Shown here one piece after another: positions 25,832 to 33,846 of a stretch of 64,000 bases of DNA. A program made the translations under genes and the position numbers. Numbering within the stretch: the stretch's first letter is position 1; each line of letters begins with the position of its first letter. The notes below the pieces were generated by a model that was given only the letters and a program-made list of their open reading frames with translations, made no database searches and was not told where the DNA came from. This DNA comes from Bacillus salipaludis (GTDB lineage Bacteria > Bacillota > Bacilli > Bacillales_B > DSM-18226): positions 1-64,000 of the forward strand of contig NZ_SMYO01000011.1 of the NCBI RefSeq assembly GCF_004358205.1, read 5' to 3'.

Positions 25832-26680
25832 TCAACTTTCATAGGTGTAAAATCCCTGGCCGGATTTGCGTCCTAAACGGCCTGCTTTTACATACTTAAT
25901 TAAGAGCGGGCATGGCCGGTATTTTTCACCTAGTGTTTTATATAGATATTCCATATTTCGTAATCTAGTATCTAAACCTACTAAATCTGCAAGCGCTAAC
26001 GGTCCCATTGGATGGTTTAAGCCCAGCTTCATCGACTTATCGATGTCTTCCGCGGAAGCGACACCTTCCATTAATAGATTCATAGCTTCATTGCCGATTA
26101 AACAATTCATGCGGCTTGTGACAAAACCAGGGAATTCATTAACTTCCACTGTTTCTTTTCCAAGTTTCTTGCCAATTTCTTTTGCCTTTGTCATCGTTTC
26201 ATCTGAGGTTTCGAGTCCTCGAACAATTTCAATTAGCTTCATTTTATGGACAGGATTAAAGAAGTGCATCGCAATACATTTTTCCGGTCTTGAGGTCTGA
26301 GCAGCTATCTCTGTAGGACTCATTGTTGAAGTATTCGTGGCGAGGATCGTATGCTCCGGACAAATTTTGTCTAACTTTTTGAAAATATCCACTTTCAGTT
26401 CCATTAATTCAAATACAGCTTCGATGACAACATCTGTGTCACCGGCAGCCTTTTCCAAACTAGTTGTATATTCAATTCGTTTTAGGGCAACTGATGCCTG
26501 TTCTCTTGTTAAGAACCCTTTATCCGCACTTTTGGTCATTTCGGTTTCTAAATAGAGTTTTGCTCTATCTAAATTCTCTTGGTTCACGTCGTTCAATGAC
26601 ACCTGAAAGCCGCCAATCGCGGCAACATACGCGATGCCCCTGCCCATCGTACCGGAACCAACAACGGTTAACTTTTCCAT
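25832..26680 (-). CDS. 3-hydroxyacyl-CoA (3-hydroxybutyryl-CoA) dehydrogenase
   Basis: A 282-residue NAD-dependent enzyme. It has the nucleotide-binding motif VVGSGTMGRGIAYVAA, the catalytic histidine in MHFFNPVHKMKLIE, and the C-terminal NHPMGPLALADLVGLD. The size and motifs fit single-domain 3-hydroxybutyryl-CoA dehydrogenases (Hbd/MmgB type). It oxidises the 3-hydroxyacyl-CoA made by the hydratase. L-carnitine dehydrogenase belongs to the same superfamily but the CoA-type sequence is the better match. Confidence 0.9.
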   Translation of the reverse strand: MEKLTVVGSGTMGRGIAYVAAIGGFQVSLNDVNQENLDRAKLYLETEMTKSADKGFLTREQASVALKRIEYTTSLEKAAGDTDVVIEAVFELMELKVDIFKKLDKICPEHTILATNTSTMSPTEIAAQTSRPEKCIAMHFFNPVHKMKLIEIVRGLETSDETMTKAKEIGKKLGKETVEVNEFPGFVTSRMNCLIGNEAMNLLMEGVASAEDIDKSMKLGLNHPMGPLALADLVGLDTRLRNMEYLYKTLGEKYRPCPLLIKYVKAGRLGRKSGQGFYTYES

Positions 26681-26705
26681 TATTTTAAGTCTCCTTTTCT
26701 ACTGA

Positions 26706-28130
26706 TTATAAATGGATTCTCGTAGAGGTCATTTTTACATTTAAATAGTCTTCAATTCCTTCAGTGCCGCCTTCTCTGCCTAAACCGCTTTCTTTCACTC
26801 CGCCGAATGGCGCCTGTACGGCGAATGGTGCCGCATCATTAATCCCTACCATTCCATATTCCAGTTTTTCGGAAACGCGGTATACCCGTGACAGATCATT
26901 TGTATAAAAATAAGACGCCAATCCATATTCAATATTGTTCGCTCGTTCGATTACTTCTTTTTCAGAGGTGAATCGAATTAACGGAGCAATAGGTCCAAAT
27001 GTTTCTTCATGTAATATTTTCATATCTTCTGTACTGTTGACTAATAAGGTCGGGCAATAGAAGTGGCCATTGTCATAATTTCTGCCGGTAAGTCTTTTCC
27101 CCCCGTATAGAACGCCTGCCCCCTTCGCTCTCGCATCTTCCACCTGATCATTCATCTTGGCAATCGCCTGCTCGTTAATTAGTGGACCAATATTGTTTGC
27201 TTCATCAAGCCCATCTCCCACCTTTAATTGGGAAACTCTTTCTTTCAGTTTCGAAGCAAATTCATCATAGATGGTATCATGAATGTAAATTCGATTTGCA
27301 CACACACACTGCTGACCTGTTGAGGCAAATTTACTCTGAATAACACCATCTGCAGCAAGGTCAAGGTCGGCATCCTCAAATACTATGAATGGTGCGTGAC
27401 CGCCTAATTCCATCGAAACCCTTTTTACGGTATCTGCTGATTGGCGAATGAGTTTTTTCCCGATTTCGGTTGAGCCAGTAAAGGAGATTTTTCGAACATC
27501 TTTACTTTCCATCAAGGTTCCCACAATCGTATCCGAATTTCCCATGACTAGATTGACCACCCCTGCAGGGATCCCTACTTCATCAAAAATTTTAAATAAT
27601 GCGGTTGAAGATAAGGGTGCTTCTTTTGAAGGCTTTAGTATAATCGTACATCCCGCCGCTAATGCAGGAGCCAATTTTCTCGCTGCCATCGATAATGGGA
27701 AATTCCAAGGAGTAACGGCTGCTACCACACCGACGGGTTGTTTCGTGACCGAGACCCTTTTATTATTTACTGATGCAGGGATAACCCTTCCGTATACTCT
27801 ACGTGCTTCTTCCGCAAACCATTGAAAAAATGAAATGGTGCTCTGGACTTCATAACGGGCATTATGGATCGATTTTCCCATTTCTTTTGTAATTAATTGT
27901 GCCAGGGATTCGCTTTGTTCCTTTAACTTTTCCACTGTTTTATGTAAAAAAGCTGCACGGCTTTCTGCGGGAAGTTGGGACCAGTTTTCAAATGCTGCTT
28001 TTGCAGCTTTGATTGCCTCTTTCGTTTCCTGGACGCCTACCGTATAAACCTGGTCGACCCATTCGCCCGTGGCCGGATTGTACACCTCTATTGTTCCATT
28101 TGTTTGAATCCATTCTCCGTTAATGTACAA
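26706..28130 (-). CDS. NAD(P)-dependent aldehyde dehydrogenase (succinate-semialdehyde dehydrogenase-like)
   Basis: A 474-residue aldehyde dehydrogenase. Its general base is in SMELGGHAPFIVFEDAD and its nucleophilic cysteine in STGQQCVCANRIY. The N-terminal VAAVTPWNFPLSMAARKLAP and the QQCVCAN context resemble GabD-type semialdehyde dehydrogenases. It is the first gene of the nine-gene operon and should oxidise the aldehyde left after amine oxidation. The likely start is TTG 28130, eight bases behind GGAAGGAG; the upstream ATG (28148) has no ribosome site. Confidence 0.9.
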   Translation of the reverse strand: MYINGEWIQTNGTIEVYNPATGEWVDQVYTVGVQETKEAIKAAKAAFENWSQLPAESRAAFLHKTVEKLKEQSESLAQLITKEMGKSIHNARYEVQSTISFFQWFAEEARRVYGRVIPASVNNKRVSVTKQPVGVVAAVTPWNFPLSMAARKLAPALAAGCTIILKPSKEAPLSSTALFKIFDEVGIPAGVVNLVMGNSDTIVGTLMESKDVRKISFTGSTEIGKKLIRQSADTVKRVSMELGGHAPFIVFEDADLDLAADGVIQSKFASTGQQCVCANRIYIHDTIYDEFASKLKERVSQLKVGDGLDEANNIGPLINEQAIAKMNDQVEDARAKGAGVLYGGKRLTGRNYDNGHFYCPTLLVNSTEDMKILHEETFGPIAPLIRFTSEKEVIERANNIEYGLASYFYTNDLSRVYRVSEKLEYGMVGINDAAPFAVQAPFGGVKESGLGREGGTEGIEDYLNVKMTSTRIHL

Positions 28131-28193
28131 TGTTTCCACTCCTTCCATTTGATTGAATATAAAGAATTTTTTAATAACTATATTATGTTATTT

Positions 28194-28222
28194 ATCATAT
28201 ACCAAATCATATATGATTTCAA
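28194..28222 (-). promoter_or_regulatory. Promoter and GntR palindrome of the nine-gene catabolic operon
   Basis: Minus-strand TTGAAA (28217-28222), a 17-bp spacer and TATGAT (28194-28199). The perfect 16-bp palindrome AAATCATATATGATTT (28204-28219) fills the spacer and touches the -35. A bound repressor there would exclude RNA polymerase. A near copy covers the promoter of the divergent GntR gene. Confidence 0.75.
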
Positions 28223-28244
28223 TTAAAAATATTCAGAATTATAT
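28221..28244 (-). promoter_or_regulatory. Shared box, diverged copy 3
   Basis: Twenty-four bases matching the inner part of the boxes at 4873 and 18974 with two differences; its core AATATTCAGAATTAT again fits the CodY consensus at 11 of 15 positions. It abuts the -35 of the catabolic operon promoter. Confidence 0.45.
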
Positions 28245-28328
28245 TTTTATTTTTAGGTTTTCTTAAAAGAAAATTTAGTAAAAACTCTATGAATCATACA
28301 AACAAGCCGTTTAAATCGTGAAATTTGA

Positions 28329-28359
28329 TTGATATCATATATAAAATCATATATAATTT
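28329..28359 (+). promoter_or_regulatory. Promoter and operator of the GntR gene; leaderless transcript predicted
   Basis: TTGATA (28329-28334), a 17-bp spacer and a perfect TATAAT (28352-28357). AAATCATATATAATTT (28344-28359), one base off the palindrome at 28204-28219, overlaps the -10. Transcription should begin about seven bases after the -10, at or next to the A of the ATG at 28364, and no Shine-Dalgarno sequence exists. Confidence 0.7.
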
Positions 28360-28363
28360 AATT

Positions 28364-29017
28364 ATGAAAAAGGATAATAAACAGGAAATTGCGTATAAAG
28401 TCATTCGGTCTCGTATATTAGAAGGTTTTTATGTTCAAGGTCAGCGTTTGGTCATTGATACATTAGGAAAGGAGTTATCTTTAAGCCCGATTCCTATTCG
28501 TGAGGCAATTCGACGATTAGAGGCAGAGGGACTAGTAAATGTAAAAGCATATAGCGGCGCTGTAGTTTCCTTTATTGATGAAAATGAATACTTTGAAGTT
28601 CTTTCAACATTATCTGTACTTGAAGGATATGCTGTCTCGATAGGTAGTAATTTTGTTTCAAACGATCAGATTAAGAAATTACAAGAAATCAATATCCAAA
28701 TAAAAGAAGCTTTAGAGAATTTTAATTTTAATGAGTATATTAAATTGAATAAGGAATTCCATCTGCAATCAATTAATAATTGTCCAAATAAATCCTTATA
28801 CTCTTTAATTGAACAAACGTGGGAGAAACTCGATACAATTAGACGATTAAAACCTATGTACTTTCCTACTCGAGCTATAGAAGCGATTAGTGAACACAAT
28901 ACCATTATTTCGCTTTTAAAAACGAAAAAATCGTCTCAAGAAATTGAACTTTTCGTTAGGCAGCACCATGTTGCTGCAATTAAAGATTTTACGAAACAAC
29001 CCAATAACAGTTTTTAA
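28364..29017 (+). CDS. GntR-family transcriptional regulator (FCD type), probably leaderless
   Basis: A 217-residue regulator with the winged-helix motif LSLSPIPIREAIRRLEAEGLV at roughly residues 36-56 (core SPIPIREAIRRLEAEGL) and VKAYSGAVVSFI. A helical FCD domain follows, containing KLNKEFHLQSINNCPN. It most likely represses the divergent operon at 19158-28130 and itself through the two AAATCATATATnATTT sites. ATG 28364 is the first ATG, and the predicted transcription start falls on it. An upstream in-frame TTG at 28325 lies before the promoter's -10 and cannot be used from this promoter. Confidence 0.88.
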   Translation: MKKDNKQEIAYKVIRSRILEGFYVQGQRLVIDTLGKELSLSPIPIREAIRRLEAEGLVNVKAYSGAVVSFIDENEYFEVLSTLSVLEGYAVSIGSNFVSNDQIKKLQEINIQIKEALENFNFNEYIKLNKEFHLQSINNCPNKSLYSLIEQTWEKLDTIRRLKPMYFPTRAIEAISEHNTIISLLKTKKSSQEIELFVRQHHVAAIKDFTKQPNNSF

Positions 29018-29023
29018 AAAAAT

Positions 29024-29046
29024 AAAGGCCAATACTAAAGGCCTTT
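29024..29046 (+). terminator. Intrinsic terminator of the GntR gene
   Basis: AAAGGCC / GGCCTTT hairpin followed by TGTTTTG, seven bases after the stop codon at 29017. Confidence 0.65.
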
Positions 29047-29087
29047 TGTTTTGCCACTATTTTTCTAAAAACTAAACTTTCAGAAAT

Positions 29088-29109
29088 AAAAGCAGGGTTC
29101 CCTGCTTTT
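29088..29109 (-). terminator. Intrinsic terminator of the second GntR gene
   Basis: Perfect 10-bp stem AAAAGCAGGG / CCCTGCTTTT with a 2-nt centre (so effectively a shorter stem and 4-nt loop), T-rich on the minus side, ten bases after the stop at 29119. Confidence 0.75.
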
Positions 29110-29118
29110 ATTTCATTT

Positions 29119-29856
29119 TTACAACTCATCTATATCAGAATGATCGATAATTGGTAATTCAGGATCTTTGCCCTGCGTAATCATTTTCAGTTCACTTTCT
29201 AAAGAATTTAAGTGCTCCATCATTATTTTCTCTGCCAAGTCCAAATTCTGCTCTTTTATTGCTTTAAAAATCACATGGTGTTGGGTATATATTGCATTAT
29301 CCATTCCGTTATATTGGCCTAATTTTTCTCGAGTGATAGCCAAAGATTCTCTAAATAAATCAGAGGTTGCATCCATCATAATAGAAAGAACTTTATTTTG
29401 ACTGCACTTTACTAAGTAGGAATGGAATTCATGATCTGTTATAACACTTCGCTCAAAGTCTTTTTCGAGCATAGCCTGTTTCATTTCTACTAAAATTTCT
29501 GAGAGAACAGCCAAGTCCATACTGGTTCTCCGAGTAGCCGCTAATTTAATTGCTTGAATTTCAATTATTTTCCTTACTTCCAATAAATCAGAAATCGTGA
29601 CGCTATCTAAAGCCATTGTATATGAAAGGGTGTGATAGACCCCTTTTAATTCCGGTTCTTTAATATATGTCCCGCCAGCTCTAACCTCAACAATCCCTAG
29701 CATTTCCAATGCTTTTAATGCTTCTCTAATTACCGTTCGGCTAACTTTCAACTGTGCAGATAATTCACGTTCAGATAATAAACGATCACCCGGTGATAAA
29801 CCACCTTCAAGAATTAAGTGACGAATTTCCTCCATTATTTTCACGTATGACTTCAC
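29119..29856 (-). CDS. GntR-family transcriptional regulator (FadR/FCD type)
   Basis: A 245-residue regulator with the FadR-type N-terminus GDRLLSERELSAQLKVSRTV and then IREALKALEMLGIVEVRAGG, followed by an FCD domain (LEVRKIIEIQAIKLAA, DHEFHSYLVKCSQN). Relatives such as LldR and PdhR bind TTGGTnnnACCA-type palindromes. Exactly such sites lie downstream of its own promoter (30024-30041) and of the promoter of the catabolic cluster ending next to it (36495-36512). I infer that it represses both. Confidence 0.9.
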   Translation of the reverse strand: MKSYVKIMEEIRHLILEGGLSPGDRLLSERELSAQLKVSRTVIREALKALEMLGIVEVRAGGTYIKEPELKGVYHTLSYTMALDSVTISDLLEVRKIIEIQAIKLAATRRTSMDLAVLSEILVEMKQAMLEKDFERSVITDHEFHSYLVKCSQNKVLSIMMDATSDLFRESLAITREKLGQYNGMDNAIYTQHHVIFKAIKEQNLDLAEKIMMEHLNSLESELKMITQGKDPELPIIDHSDIDEL

Positions 29857-29927
29857 TGATTGCTCTTTGTTTAATTTTATTTTAACTCCCTCCTTTTGTT
29901 CTTGGCTCTGTTAAACTTAGTTGTTGA

Positions 29928-29980
29928 TTTCCGCTCCAATCAACGCTGTTCATAAATCAAAATTGTCCTTTAACACAGCC
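29928..29980 (-). repeat. Dispersed repeat fragment, copy A
   Basis: The segment with TTTCCGCTCCAATCAAC and, 25 bases on, CTTTAACACAG matches 57841-57893 at roughly 80 percent by eye. On the minus strand it contains GTTGATTGGAGCGGAAA, which I associate with a repeat common between genes in Bacillus. It looks like a remnant without coding capacity. Confidence 0.55.
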
Positions 29981-30023
29981 TTGTTCTTAAATAAAAGTAT
30001 ATTTATAAAGTTTTAGAGCTAAA

Positions 30024-30084
30024 CCTTGGTCTAACCATGGTGTTCCTATTTCAATATTATATTGAATCTCAATGATTTTTTCAA
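30024..30084 (-). promoter_or_regulatory. Promoter and TTGGTCTAACCATGG operator of the second GntR gene
   Basis: Minus-strand TTGAAA (30079-30084), a 17-bp spacer and TATAAT (30056-30061). The near-palindrome CCTTGGTCTAACCATGG (30024-30040) lies just downstream of the predicted transcription start (near 30049). It matches the element at 36495-36512 at 15 of 16 bases. Confidence 0.75.
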
Positions 30085-30136
30085 AGCACTTTTATACTAT
30101 TTTAAATTTCCATACTTATTTTGACATAATTTTTTG

Positions 30137-31039
30137 TCAAAATTGTCCCTTAGGATTAAATAGTTTAAACCTTCCTTTGTGAACTCCCGTTGTTAAATAG
30201 ACTCCTAAAAGTACAAATAGTCCTCCATAAATTTGAGCACTTGTTATTTTCCCTCCAATGGTTATCGCCATCAATGCCGTCATTAAAGGAATTAAATTTA
30301 ATGATATCCCTGACTTGCTGAGTCCAATTTTCCGAACGGATAAATTCCACAGGATGTACGAGGATACACAAGGAAACAAAGCCATATAAATAATCCCAAT
30401 AATAGCCATCGATCCAATTTTAGTCATTTCCAATCCTTCGAATAATGTAAAAGGAAACATAATAAGGACCGAAAAAAACGATGATACTGCAGTAGCTGTA
30501 ATAGGAGGCGTCTTCAACCTTTTACTTATTAATGAATAAAATGACCAGAGAATAACTGCTACTAACATTAAAAGGTCACCTTGGTTATATCTAGTTAAAA
30601 AAAGCTCAAACAAATTTCCTTTTGTTAGTATGATTAAAACGCCCAAAAAAGAGATGATCAGCCCAGAAACTTGAATAAAGGAAAGTTTTTCACGAAGAAA
30701 AATGTAAGAAAATAATACAATTACTCCGGGCTGTAAAGAACTGACCAGAGCAGCGTTTGTTGCTGATGTAAACTCAAGTGACTTTAGCAAGAGGAAGTTA
30801 TATCCTGTAATACCGAGAAAACCCATTAGAAAAAGAGAAATCCATTCATTTTTAATCATTTCCCACTTGGGATTCTCAGTAAAATAGGCAATTGGTAATA
30901 GTAAAAACAATGAAAAAAACCAACGTGCAAATGTTGCCCAAAGAGGTGATATGTCGGGAACAACAAAAGTTCCAAAAATAAAATTACCTGCCCAAAAAAC
31001 ATTGGCCCAGAATAAGTAAAACCATACTTTCATATTCAT
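30137..31039 (-). CDS. EamA-family (DMT superfamily) transporter
   Basis: A 300-residue membrane protein with about ten hydrophobic segments in two EamA halves: FWANVFWAGNFIFGTFVV near the N-terminus and DLLMLVAVILWSFYSLISKR at the start of the second half. Such carriers usually export amino acids or metabolites. It is the last gene on the strand of the second catabolic cluster, 111 bp after the MFS gene, so it may be part of that unit. Substrate and direction are unknown. Confidence 0.85.
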   Translation of the reverse strand: MNMKVWFYLFWANVFWAGNFIFGTFVVPDISPLWATFARWFFSLFLLLPIAYFTENPKWEMIKNEWISLFLMGFLGITGYNFLLLKSLEFTSATNAALVSSLQPGVIVLFSYIFLREKLSFIQVSGLIISFLGVLIILTKGNLFELFLTRYNQGDLLMLVAVILWSFYSLISKRLKTPPITATAVSSFFSVLIMFPFTLFEGLEMTKIGSMAIIGIIYMALFPCVSSYILWNLSVRKIGLSKSGISLNLIPLMTALMAITIGGKITSAQIYGGLFVLLGVYLTTGVHKGRFKLFNPKGQF

Positions 31040-31150
31040 CCCATGATCCCTCGCAGCAGTTTTAATGATATTTACATTTCCTCACCCAATTTGGAAAAAG
31101 AGGACCTCTTGAACTTATTTAGTTCAATAAGTTCAATTGGCCCCTTCGTT

Positions 31151-32521
31151 TTAATAAATTGTTACACTCCCTTGACTATCCAAATCTCTGGCCTCTTCTT
31201 CCTGACTAGCTGTTTCTAGACTAAGATTCTTAGTTTCAGGAGCCATAAAAATGGCTACTAGTAGGCCGATTAAATTTAACCCTGCAGTGATTAGCATGGT
31301 CGTTCCGACCCCGTAGTTCGCTAAAGCGATTGGTAATCCGAATGTTCCTACTGTCGCACCAATCCTTGAAACTGTAGTTGAAAAACCGACTGCCGTTCCC
31401 CTAATATCTGTAGGGAATAATTCATTTGGGTAAGCCCATTCAAGAATAGCAGGGGCACCCGCAAAAAATGCATACATAAAGAACATACTGATAATAATCC
31501 AACTGCTTGCTCCAGGAGCAAGCCCCAATACCAGCAATGCAATCGTTGTAAATAAAAATCCATAGATTAATAATGCTCTTCGTCCAATTCGATCAATAAA
31601 GAAGGTTGCAACAGTACATCCGATTAAGAAAAGTAATGAGATTAAAGCTGAACCGATATGGGATAAATTTCCATTATCTAACTTGAAAGTTTCTAACAGT
31701 GTTGGTGCAAAAGTATATATCGCAAACATCGGTATTAATTGGAAATTCCAGAATAACATCACAAATAATGTACGTTTTCGATAGGCAGGAGAAAACAATT
31801 TTAAAAGACTTGGTTTTTGAACCGAACTAGTTGGGATATCTGCCAAAGTTACAGATTCCCCATAAATTGATTTCATAATTTTCAATGCCTCTTCATTTTT
31901 TCCCTTACTTAAAAGCCATCTTGGTGATTCAGGTGTTTTTGAACGCAAGAAAATTACAATGAGTGAAGGGATGGCGCTGGACGCTAACATCCATTTCCAC
32001 GCATCTGGGCCGGAGTCTAATAAGAAATAACCTACAAAGTAAGCAATCGTAGCACCTAAATACCAGGATACTATAAGAAATCCAAGCAGTTTTCCACGAT
32101 ATTTCCTTGGTGAAAATTCAGTTAACAATGAGGTTGCAATTGGATAATCAGCACCGATTGCAATGCCCAGAAGGAGTCTTAAAACAAATAATTGTTCCAC
32201 GTTTGTTGCAAAAATTTGCAATATGGAAAGGATTAGAAAAGCATATAAATCCAATCGATACATGCTTTCCCGGCCAACCCTATCCGTTAAATATCCGAAT
32301 AGCAGTCCACCAATAAAGACCCCTATTAAGGCAGAAGAACCTAACAATCCGTTCCATAAACTGTTGATTTCAAATGATTTATTTAATGAAAGTAATGCCA
32401 TTCCAACTATACTAAGAATATAGCCATCGAGGAACGGACCTCCTGAAGAAAATATTGTTAATTTAATGTGGAATTTTGTTAGTGGTGAATCATCTACAAT
32501 ACTACTTGCTTTATTTACCAT
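31151..32521 (-). CDS. MFS transporter, metabolite:proton symporter type
   Basis: A 456-residue major facilitator protein with twelve hydrophobic segments. The loop 2-3 motif LFGYLTDRVGRESMYR is repeated as FFIDRIGRRALL between helices 8 and 9. PESPRWLLSKGKNEEALKIM follows helix 6, as in the sugar porter/aromatic acid group. It probably imports the substrate of the amidohydrolase cluster in which it sits. A 134-bp gap separates it from the upstream saccharopine-dehydrogenase-like gene. Confidence 0.88.
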   Translation of the reverse strand: MVNKASSIVDDSPLTKFHIKLTIFSSGGPFLDGYILSIVGMALLSLNKSFEINSLWNGLLGSSALIGVFIGGLLFGYLTDRVGRESMYRLDLYAFLILSILQIFATNVEQLFVLRLLLGIAIGADYPIATSLLTEFSPRKYRGKLLGFLIVSWYLGATIAYFVGYFLLDSGPDAWKWMLASSAIPSLIVIFLRSKTPESPRWLLSKGKNEEALKIMKSIYGESVTLADIPTSSVQKPSLLKLFSPAYRKRTLFVMLFWNFQLIPMFAIYTFAPTLLETFKLDNGNLSHIGSALISLLFLIGCTVATFFIDRIGRRALLIYGFLFTTIALLVLGLAPGASSWIIISMFFMYAFFAGAPAILEWAYPNELFPTDIRGTAVGFSTTVSRIGATVGTFGLPIALANYGVGTTMLITAGLNLIGLLVAIFMAPETKNLSLETASQEEEARDLDSQGSVTIY

Positions 32522-32655
32522 TCATTTTCCTCCTATGATTCAATTTATTTTTCATGGTGTGGAAAACCGATTAAGTAATGAGAGATTCATTTATCCATAT
32601 TATAGATTATTTTATTGAAATAGCAGGATTAAGAGTATTAAAAGAAGAGCATCTT

Positions 32656-33822
32656 CTATCGTGCATGTTCAACAATGTATGAATATACCTTCATGCCTCT
32701 TAATTCTAATTCTTTTAAGAATGGCGCTGTTTCGATACATTTTTCAGGCGGATATACTCCTTTTTGTTTTACTTCTCCCTTCGCAAGCATTTGAGCCACT
32801 ATCGAAGGAGGTATAGATGTTTTTAATGCTCCCGCTGGAATATTCCATTTCTTTTCGGATCCAACATATACTTCCACCACAACTTTCTCTTTTCGTCCAT
32901 TCTTTTCTCCAGTTACATCCACTCTAGTTACGCTATACTGATCCCTATCCACATTGGGTTGAACGAGTTTACTAGTGACCGATAATAATGCTTGACGCGG
33001 AGATAGCCGCACTCCACCCATTTCGATTGGTTCCGTACTAGCAAAACCCAGTCTGACCAAAAACTCTATTTTTTCATGGAATTCCTTAGGAAGCGCAATA
33101 CTGAAGGTGGTATTTTTGCATCCGAGTTCTTTAAAAGAATGATAAAGCGTAACTGGTTCAGGATGAATGGTATAAACAGGGTGTGCTAATCCAATAGGTT
33201 CCTTAAACTCGATAGGTCTTGAAATTAACGGTTCAATCGTTGTAATTTCTCCTTCTCTAACTACCACTGGATTTAAGGAATATTCATCGATTATTGTATC
33301 CAACATGTAGGGTGTAACTAATGGTGAAGAATATTGTGTAAAATCTCTCATAGCAATGATGATATCGATATCTGACACGGTATCAAGTTGCTCTACCCCT
33401 GCTAAAGCCATCATATTAGAAATCCCGGGTGCACTTCCCACACCAAGAACAGCTGTAATTCCTTTGGCTGCAAAATCTTCTGTCAATTCTAATTGTTCTT
33501 CGGTTTCTTTTGGCCATGCTCCTAGGTCTACATAATTAACGCCTGCTTTTAATGCTGCTCTCGTAACATTAGGGCATAGAAAAGCAGGACCACTATTAAT
33601 TACAACATCAAAATCTTTTATAATTTCTGCAGTCTCATCCTCATTCAGGACATTAATCTGAGCGGCAGTTAAACGATGATCCCCAATTAAGTTTACTCTT
33701 TCCTCAGCCTTTTCATATAGGATATCGGCCACCATTACCTCGGTTACTTCTTCATTTTCTAATAAGTCATAAATGGTACCCAATGCCTGAATTCCTGCTC
33801 CGCCTACAACGATAATTTTCAA
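32656..33822 (-). CDS. Saccharopine dehydrogenase-family oxidoreductase
   Basis: A 388-residue NAD(P)-binding protein with the N-terminal IIVVGGAGIQALGTIYDL, VNYVDLGAWPKETE, and VLGVGSAPGISNMMA. The last segment corresponds to PGCGVAPGITNFLA of its paralogue at 6646-7809. Like that protein it is about the size of lysine 6-dehydrogenase, but it is clearly diverged in the middle, so the two probably act on different amino compounds. It lies 24 bp after the D-hydroxyacid dehydrogenase gene within the amidohydrolase cluster. The reaction is unknown. Confidence 0.75.
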   Translation of the reverse strand: MKIIVVGGAGIQALGTIYDLLENEEVTEVMVADILYEKAEERVNLIGDHRLTAAQINVLNEDETAEIIKDFDVVINSGPAFLCPNVTRAALKAGVNYVDLGAWPKETEEQLELTEDFAAKGITAVLGVGSAPGISNMMALAGVEQLDTVSDIDIIIAMRDFTQYSSPLVTPYMLDTIIDEYSLNPVVVREGEITTIEPLISRPIEFKEPIGLAHPVYTIHPEPVTLYHSFKELGCKNTTFSIALPKEFHEKIEFLVRLGFASTEPIEMGGVRLSPRQALLSVTSKLVQPNVDRDQYSVTRVDVTGEKNGRKEKVVVEVYVGSEKKWNIPAGALKTSIPPSIVAQMLAKGEVKQKGVYPPEKCIETAPFLKELELRGMKVYSYIVEHAR

Positions 33823-33846
33823 TTCATTACCCTCTTTCTTCTTATT

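Noticed and set aside
28325..28363. Upstream TTG start of the GntR gene giving 230 residues
   Set aside because: It lies upstream of the predicted -10 element and inside the operator; it would need a different promoter, for which I see no evidence.
29857..30136. Intergenic region considered as an insertion sequence remnant
   Set aside because: No transposase frame, no terminal inverted repeats or target duplication; only a short dispersed repeat fragment is visible.
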